Assembly (NCBI GenBank): GCA_023428515.1
Contig: JAEYXI010000658.1
Span: forward strand, 1 to 18,358
Reading direction: 5' to 3'
Origin: Pseudomonadota bacterium
GTDB lineage: Bacteria; Pseudomonadota; Alphaproteobacteria; Rhizobiales; Rhizobiaceae
Length of the DNA: 18,358 nt
Shown: positions 14,976-18,358 of the stretch, piece by piece
How the letters are laid out: every line of letters starts with the position of its first letter
How positions within the stretch are numbered: the stretch's first letter is position 1
The notes under the pieces: generated by a model
Databases searched by the model: none
Told to the model about the DNA's origin: nothing
What the model saw: only the letters and a program-made list of their open reading frames with translations
Program-made: the position numbers and the translations under genes

Positions 14976-15784
14976 TCGAATGTCGCCTTGTCGGTTCCCG
15001 TTCCGAATGCAGGCTTGCGCTTTTCGAGAAACGCCTGAACCCCTTCCTGCTTGTCGGCGCTGCCCAGGCAGAGCTGGAACCAGCGGTGCTCGTAGTCGAT
15101 GGCGTGTTCGAGCGTCATGTCCGCCGCCCGGGTCACAGTGTCGATGACCGCGCGGGTGGCGATCGGCGCCAGCCGCACCAGCCGGTCCGTGAGCTTTTCG
15201 ATCTCGGCGTCGAATTCGGATGGCTCTACAACCCAGTCGACTATACCAAGCCGGCAGGCTTCCACCGCGTCGACCTGTTCGGCAAGGAGGATCATCCGCA
15301 AGGCAGTGCCGCGGCCAACCAGCCGCGTCAGCCGGGCCGTGCCGCCATTGGCGGGCAGTATGCCGAGACGTGTCTCGGGAAGTCCTACTTTCGCGCCGGT
15401 GGTGGCGATGCGCAGGTGACAGGCCATGGCGAGTTCGAGCCCGCCTCCAAGAGCGTAGCCATCGATGGCCGCGACAGTGGGGAACGGCGATTTCTCGAGC
15501 CGCCGCGCGAGTTCGCGTCGAGCCCCGAAATCGATCTCGCTCCACGGCGTGCGGCGGCGCATCTCGTCGAGGTCGGCGCCGGCGGCAAAGGCGCGTCCGC
15601 CCTCGCCCCGCAGGACCAGCACACGCGTGTGATCCGGCAGGCGAGTGACAGCATCAAGCGTCTCGCGGATGAGTTGATTGTTGAGTGCGTTGAGCACGTC
15701 GGGCCTGCTGAAGGTCACATACGCCTTCGGGCCGTCCTGCACGACGGTGATGGTTTGGTATTCGGGAGCCGTGGTCTCCGGCAT
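14972..15784 (-). CDS. Enoyl-CoA hydratase/isomerase family protein (crotonase fold)
   Basis: A 270-residue crotonase-fold enzyme. The oxyanion-hole segments are present (AAGADLDEM, residues 67-75; and G114 in [17 protein letters not shown]). Both acidic residues used by classical enoyl-CoA hydratases are kept: E117 in GGGLEL and E137 in [19 protein letters not shown]. It should therefore hydrate a trans-2-enoyl-CoA to a 3-hydroxyacyl-CoA, although crotonases also do isomerisation or lyase chemistry. The start at 15784 has AGGCGAGG upstream. Its stop overlaps the dehydrogenase start (ATGA), implying tight coupling of hydration and desaturation. It is first of the three acyl-CoA genes and lies 99 bp after the LysR gene, in a gap that holds a candidate LysR box. 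Substrate is not known. Confidence 0.93.
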   Translation of the reverse strand: MPETTAPEYQTITVVQDGPKAYVTFSRPDVLNALNNQLIRETLDAVTRLPDHTRVLVLRGEGGRAFAAGADLDEMRRRTPWSEIDFGARRELARRLEKSPFPTVAAIDGYALGGGLELAMACHLRIATTGAKVGLPETRLGILPANGGTARLTRLVGRGTALRMILLAEQVDAVEACRLGIVDWVVEPSEFDAEIEKLTDRLVRLAPIATRAVIDTVTRAADMTLEHAIDYEHRWFQLCLGSADKQEGVQAFLEKRKPAFGTGTDKATFE

Positions 15785-15863
15785 AGCAGTTGCCTCGCCT
15801 GTATCTCGGACCAGCTAGCGGGATCACAATCAGTTCGTCCAATTTATTTTGATGAGGCAGAAT

Positions 15864-15878
15864 ATTCAGGTTGTGAAT
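15864..15878. promoter_or_regulatory. LysR-type box before the acyl-CoA operon
   Basis: ATTCA and TGAAT form a perfect 5-bp inverted repeat around a 5-base spacer, containing the T-N11-A core typical of LysR-family sites. It sits 80 bp upstream of the crotonase start, inside the gap following the LysR gene. A GAATATTC palindrome overlaps its left edge (15860-15867). Position and form suggest that the neighbouring regulator controls the crotonase-dehydrogenase-synthetase operon from its own promoter. Confidence 0.5.
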
Positions 15879-15883
15879 GTGGA

Positions 15884-16789
15884 TCAAAGGCTGGAGCACA
15901 AAGCGATGAGGTGATTGCGCAGCCACAAATGCCCGGGATCATCGTCCAACGTCTCATGCCAGATGAGGTAGGCCGGAAAATCGGGCGTCCGCACGGGCAC
16001 GCTGTAGCTCTTGAGACGAAAATGGTCAGTGTAGAGATATGCCATGCGGCGCGGCAAAGTGCAGATCAGATTGGAATTCTGAACCAGCGCGGGCATCGAC
16101 AGGAAGTGCGGGACCGTCAGCGCGATCTGGCGTTTCAGGCCACGTTTCGCCAGCGCAAGATCGATCATCGGAAACATACGGTGGCGCGGCGCGATGACGA
16201 CGTGGCTGAGCGCCAGAAAAGTCTCGAGGCTCAACTGCTCCCCGATAAGCGGATGCCCGATACGCGTCAGGCTGACCAAGCTGTCCGTCAGCACCGATTT
16301 GTTGCGGAAACCACGATCCTGCAGCGCAAAGTAGTCCAGGGCCAGGTCGACGGTACCTTCGCGCAGTTCATTTGTCAGGGCGGAACTAGGCTCCGGCCGG
16401 ATGTGGATGTGGATCCCCGGCGCCGCCTCGGTCAGCCAGTCGATGATGCGCGGAATGATGACCGTTTCGCCGTAGTCCTCCACTGCGATCACGAACTGGC
16501 GCTTTGAATGCGCGAAGTCGAAACTCTCGTCGGTGCGAAAACCCCGCTCGATCAGTTCCAGCGCCTGCCGTATCGGATCACGGAGCGTCTTGGCGCGTGT
16601 CGTCGGCGCCATGCCGTTGCCTTCCCGGACAAACAGCGGGTCACCGACAGTATCGCGTAGACGCGCCAGCGCGTTGGACACGGCAGGCTGCGAAAGATTG
16701 AGGCGCAACGCGGCCTTCGAGATGCTGCGCTCGGCGTAGACCGCATCGAACACGAGCAGAAGGTTCAGATCCATCGAGCGGAGATTCAT
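15884..16789 (-). CDS. LysR-family transcriptional regulator (NodD/NahR-like)
   Basis: A 301-residue LysR-type regulator. The N-terminal winged helix-turn-helix is clear (MDLNLLLVFDAVYAERSISK, then AALRLNLSQPAVSNALARLR to about residue 45, followed by DPLFVREGNGMAPTTRA). The remainder is the substrate-binding-type effector domain (IDWLTEAAPGIHIHIRPEPS and onward). The style resembles the NodD/NahR/LinR group, which often responds to aromatic or related acids. The start at 16789 has GAGG 7 bases upstream. It is divergent from the thiolase-fold gene and directly precedes the crotonase operon on the same strand, so it probably controls both. The inducer is likely the pathway acid or its CoA ester, but this is inferred. 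Confidence 0.94.
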   Translation of the reverse strand: MNLRSMDLNLLLVFDAVYAERSISKAALRLNLSQPAVSNALARLRDTVGDPLFVREGNGMAPTTRAKTLRDPIRQALELIERGFRTDESFDFAHSKRQFVIAVEDYGETVIIPRIIDWLTEAAPGIHIHIRPEPSSALTNELREGTVDLALDYFALQDRGFRNKSVLTDSLVSLTRIGHPLIGEQLSLETFLALSHVVIAPRHRMFPMIDLALAKRGLKRQIALTVPHFLSMPALVQNSNLICTLPRRMAYLYTDHFRLKSYSVPVRTPDFPAYLIWHETLDDDPGHLWLRNHLIALCSSL

Positions 16790-16816
16790 GCATTGCCTCT
16801 AGGCAGAGAACATATC

Positions 16817-16850
16817 ATTCTTCTGAATAGATCATATTCCCCAAAGAAAT
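16817..16850. promoter_or_regulatory. ATTC/GAAT repeat cluster in the lysR/thiolase intergenic region
   Basis: The 137-bp divergent gap holds a dense cluster of ATTC and GAAT units: ATTC (16817), GAAT (16825), TATTC (16835-16839) and GAAAT (16846-16850). They build inverted repeats: ATTC-TTCT-GAAT; GAATA-N5-TATTC (16825-16839); and an imperfect ATTCC-N5-GAAAT (16836-16850) with a T-N11-A core. The units resemble the ATTCA-N5-TGAAT box at 15864. This is the expected place for LysR activation and autoregulation sites. The repeats are visible; binding is inferred. Confidence 0.5.
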
Positions 16851-16926
16851 TCGACAAATAGTACTCGCCTCCGCATCCTGCGTCGAGTCATCGGTCTGGT
16901 GACGCCCCGATGGCGGAGGAACGAGC

Positions 16927-18135
16927 ATGAGAGGACAGGCAGCGATCGTCGGCTACGGGCGCACGCCCTACAGCCGCCAGAAGCCGGGCGAGGCAGTTCT
17001 CACCGTTGATGAATACATCGCCTGGGCCGCTGAGCTGGCGCTGGAAAAAGCCAGCATGACAAAGTCGGATTTCGACGGGCAAGGCCTCGGTGTGGCTCAC
17101 GCGGAGGCTGCACACACGGTGAACTGGTCGGCAGCTGTCGCCGAAAACCTCGGCATAAGCCCGAGCACGCCGATCCGTGGTGACCAGGGCGGGGCCTCGG
17201 CCACATCGATGCTCATACGTGCCTGCGCGCTCATCGACGCAGGTGTAATCGACCGGGCGCTGATCGTGGGCGCCGATACGCCACTCAGCCTGCCTTCCGT
17301 TGCGCCGGGACTGCCGCTGTCGCCCGAGCGCACCCGCGGCGTCTACTGGGACTTCCAGGGACCGTTCGGCGTCATGGGCGCCACGGCGCAGTTCGCCCTC
17401 GCACTGAAGCGATACATGCACGACTACAAGGTCTCGCCGGAGCAGCTTGGCAAGATCGCCGTGACCAACCGCTACCATGCGTCGCTGCACCCCGGCGCGA
17501 TCTACCGCAAGCCCTTTTCACTGCAGGAGTATCTCGACTCGCGCATCCTCTCCGATCCTATCCGGCTCTACGACTGCGTGCCGATCGTCAACGGCGGCTT
17601 GGCCTACATCGTCACCTCCGCCGAGACAGCGAAGACACTGACCGACAAGCCGGCTTACGTGCGCGGAGTCGGCGAAGCGAACAACTTCTATAAGGGCTCG
17701 CGCGTCTTTCCCGATATCACCGTTACGGGTTTCGCGGACGCCGCGCCGAAGGCGATGAAGATGGCAGGCGTTGCCCATGGCGACATCGATTTCCTGCAGC
17801 CTTACGACGATTACCCTTTCATCTCGATGATGACGATCGAGGATTGGGGCTTCTGCAAGAAGGGCCAGGGCGGCGGTTTCGTCGCGGAGCACGATCTGAA
17901 ATTCGACGGCGACTTTCCCCTGTCGACCGACGGTGGCCAGCTTTCGGGCGGACAGCCTGGCGGCGCCATTGGCGGGTTCATGCCGCTGATCGAGGGCGTC
18001 ACGCAACTGCGTGGCGAAGCCGAAGGGCGGCAGGTGAAGAACGCCGCGGTCGGCGCGGTCTGTGGCTTCGGTGGCATACCTTACGGCAGGCCAGGACGCA
18101 GCTGCGTGTCGATCATCCTTGGAACGGAGCCGTGA
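16927..18135 (+). CDS. Thiolase-fold protein lacking catalytic Cys and His (putative acyl-CoA retro-aldolase subunit)
   Basis: A 402-residue thiolase-superfamily protein of the SCP-x/lipid-transfer branch. The position of the nucleophilic Cys reads GDQGGASATSM (85-95): Gly89 stands where Cys is expected. The usual C-terminal GHP motif reads GQP (Q343). The second Cys survives in AVCGFGG (C379). It therefore should not work as a classical thiolase. Homologues such as Ltp2 (steroid side-chain degradation) also lack these residues and perform retro-aldol cleavage of 3-hydroxyacyl-CoA with a DUF35 partner; tyrosines in PYDDYPF (293-297) fit the Tyr-rich site of that group. The ATG at 16927 follows GGAGGA. 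The zinc-ribbon/OB-fold partner gene begins 2 bp after its stop. The aldolase role is inferred. Confidence 0.9.
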   Translation: MRGQAAIVGYGRTPYSRQKPGEAVLTVDEYIAWAAELALEKASMTKSDFDGQGLGVAHAEAAHTVNWSAAVAENLGISPSTPIRGDQGGASATSMLIRACALIDAGVIDRALIVGADTPLSLPSVAPGLPLSPERTRGVYWDFQGPFGVMGATAQFALALKRYMHDYKVSPEQLGKIAVTNRYHASLHPGAIYRKPFSLQEYLDSRILSDPIRLYDCVPIVNGGLAYIVTSAETAKTLTDKPAYVRGVGEANNFYKGSRVFPDITVTGFADAAPKAMKMAGVAHGDIDFLQPYDDYPFISMMTIEDWGFCKKGQGGGFVAEHDLKFDGDFPLSTDGGQLSGGQPGGAIGGFMPLIEGVTQLRGEAEGRQVKNAAVGAVCGFGGIPYGRPGRSCVSIILGTEP

Positions 18136-18137
18136 CG

Positions 18138-18358
18138 ATGAGCGCCCTGCCCGACAAGCCCCTACCCACCATTACCGATCTGACCCGCCCCTTCTGGACG
18201 GCGGCGAGAGAGGGCCGTCTGGTCATGCAGAAATGCAGCCATTGCGGAACCGTCAACTTCCACCCGAAACCATGGTGCGTCGAGTGCGGGTGCCGGGATA
18301 TCCCTTGGACGGAGATGAAGCGCACGGGCACTGTCTACTCTTATACGGCGTCCTACAC
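18138..18358 (+). CDS. Zn-ribbon/OB-fold (DUF35) partner protein, 3' truncated by window end
   Basis: The first 73 residues of a DUF35-type protein, cut by the window edge. After an N-terminal helix (LTRPFWTAAREGRLVMQKC) comes a rubredoxin-like zinc ribbon with C33, C36, C47 and C50 (KCSHCG and WCVECG), and C52 close by. The start of the OB-fold is visible (MKRTGTVYSYTAS). Such proteins bind acyl-CoA and pair with thiolase-fold proteins, either as activators or to complete a retro-aldolase. The ATG at 18138 has GGAG 8 bases upstream; an in-frame GTG at 18132 would overlap the previous stop as GTGA. The gene follows the thiolase-fold gene by 2 bp, so the two are surely co-transcribed. Confidence 0.88.
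   Translation, partial: MSALPDKPLPTITDLTRPFWTAAREGRLVMQKCSHCGTVNFHPKPWCVECGCRDIPWTEMKRTGTVYSYTASY

Noticed and set aside
14976..15545. N-terminal extension of the dehydrogenase by 190 residues
   Set aside because: It overlaps the crotonase gene; the ATGA junction at 14972-14975 gives a normal-length dehydrogenase.
15086..16507. 473-codon plus-strand open frame across crotonase and LysR genes
   Set aside because: It spans two real minus-strand genes and their gap; composition-driven open frame.

Overview
The window is GC-rich, gene-dense bacterial DNA with ATGA-type overlaps between genes. Together with Tat-exported sugar-binding protein, LacI, TetR, LysR and acyl-CoA catabolic genes, this looks like accessory (catabolic) DNA of an alphaproteobacterium, most likely Rhizobiales (Mesorhizobium/Aminobacter-like). 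That assignment is inferred from protein style and composition; no rRNA, tRNA or marker gene is present. I see no CRISPR array, phage gene or intact insertion sequence.

Left region (1-6150). A TetR-family regulator (+) converges on a five-gene minus-strand operon: lacI-type regulator, Tat-signal solute-binding protein, two MalF/MalG-type permeases that overlap by 8 bp, and a DUF2961/GH172 glycosidase. No ATPase is encoded. A perfect 22-bp palindrome lies 14 bp upstream of the lacI-type start, inside a candidate promoter that would give a leaderless mRNA. The unit reads as a repressor-controlled uptake-and-hydrolysis system for an oligosaccharide, sharing an ATPase from elsewhere.

Middle region (6150-11580). 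About 850 bp without a recognisable gene precedes a seven-helix membrane histidine kinase and an OmpR-family response regulator (overlapping by 4 bp, TTG start). They converge on a small four-helix membrane protein and a periplasmic formylglycine sulfatase, with a strong hairpin between those two. Upstream of the sulfatase lie AATTCT repeats at exact 10-bp steps, a layout expected of OmpR-family binding sites.

Right region (11579-18358). A LysR-type regulator and three acyl-CoA genes on the minus strand (crotonase, glutaryl-CoA-dehydrogenase-like flavoenzyme, ADP-forming acyl-CoA synthetase) stand divergent from a thiolase-fold protein and a zinc-ribbon/OB-fold partner (cut by the window end). 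The thiolase-fold protein lacks the catalytic Cys and the GHP His, and the dehydrogenase has lost the Tyr next to its catalytic Glu. The set fits CoA activation, alpha,beta-desaturation, hydration and then retro-aldol cleavage of a still unidentified carboxylic acid, by analogy with steroid side-chain Ltp2/DUF35 aldolases. LysR-type inverted repeats occur on both sides of the regulator gene. This is the most promising candidate for an undescribed pathway in the window.
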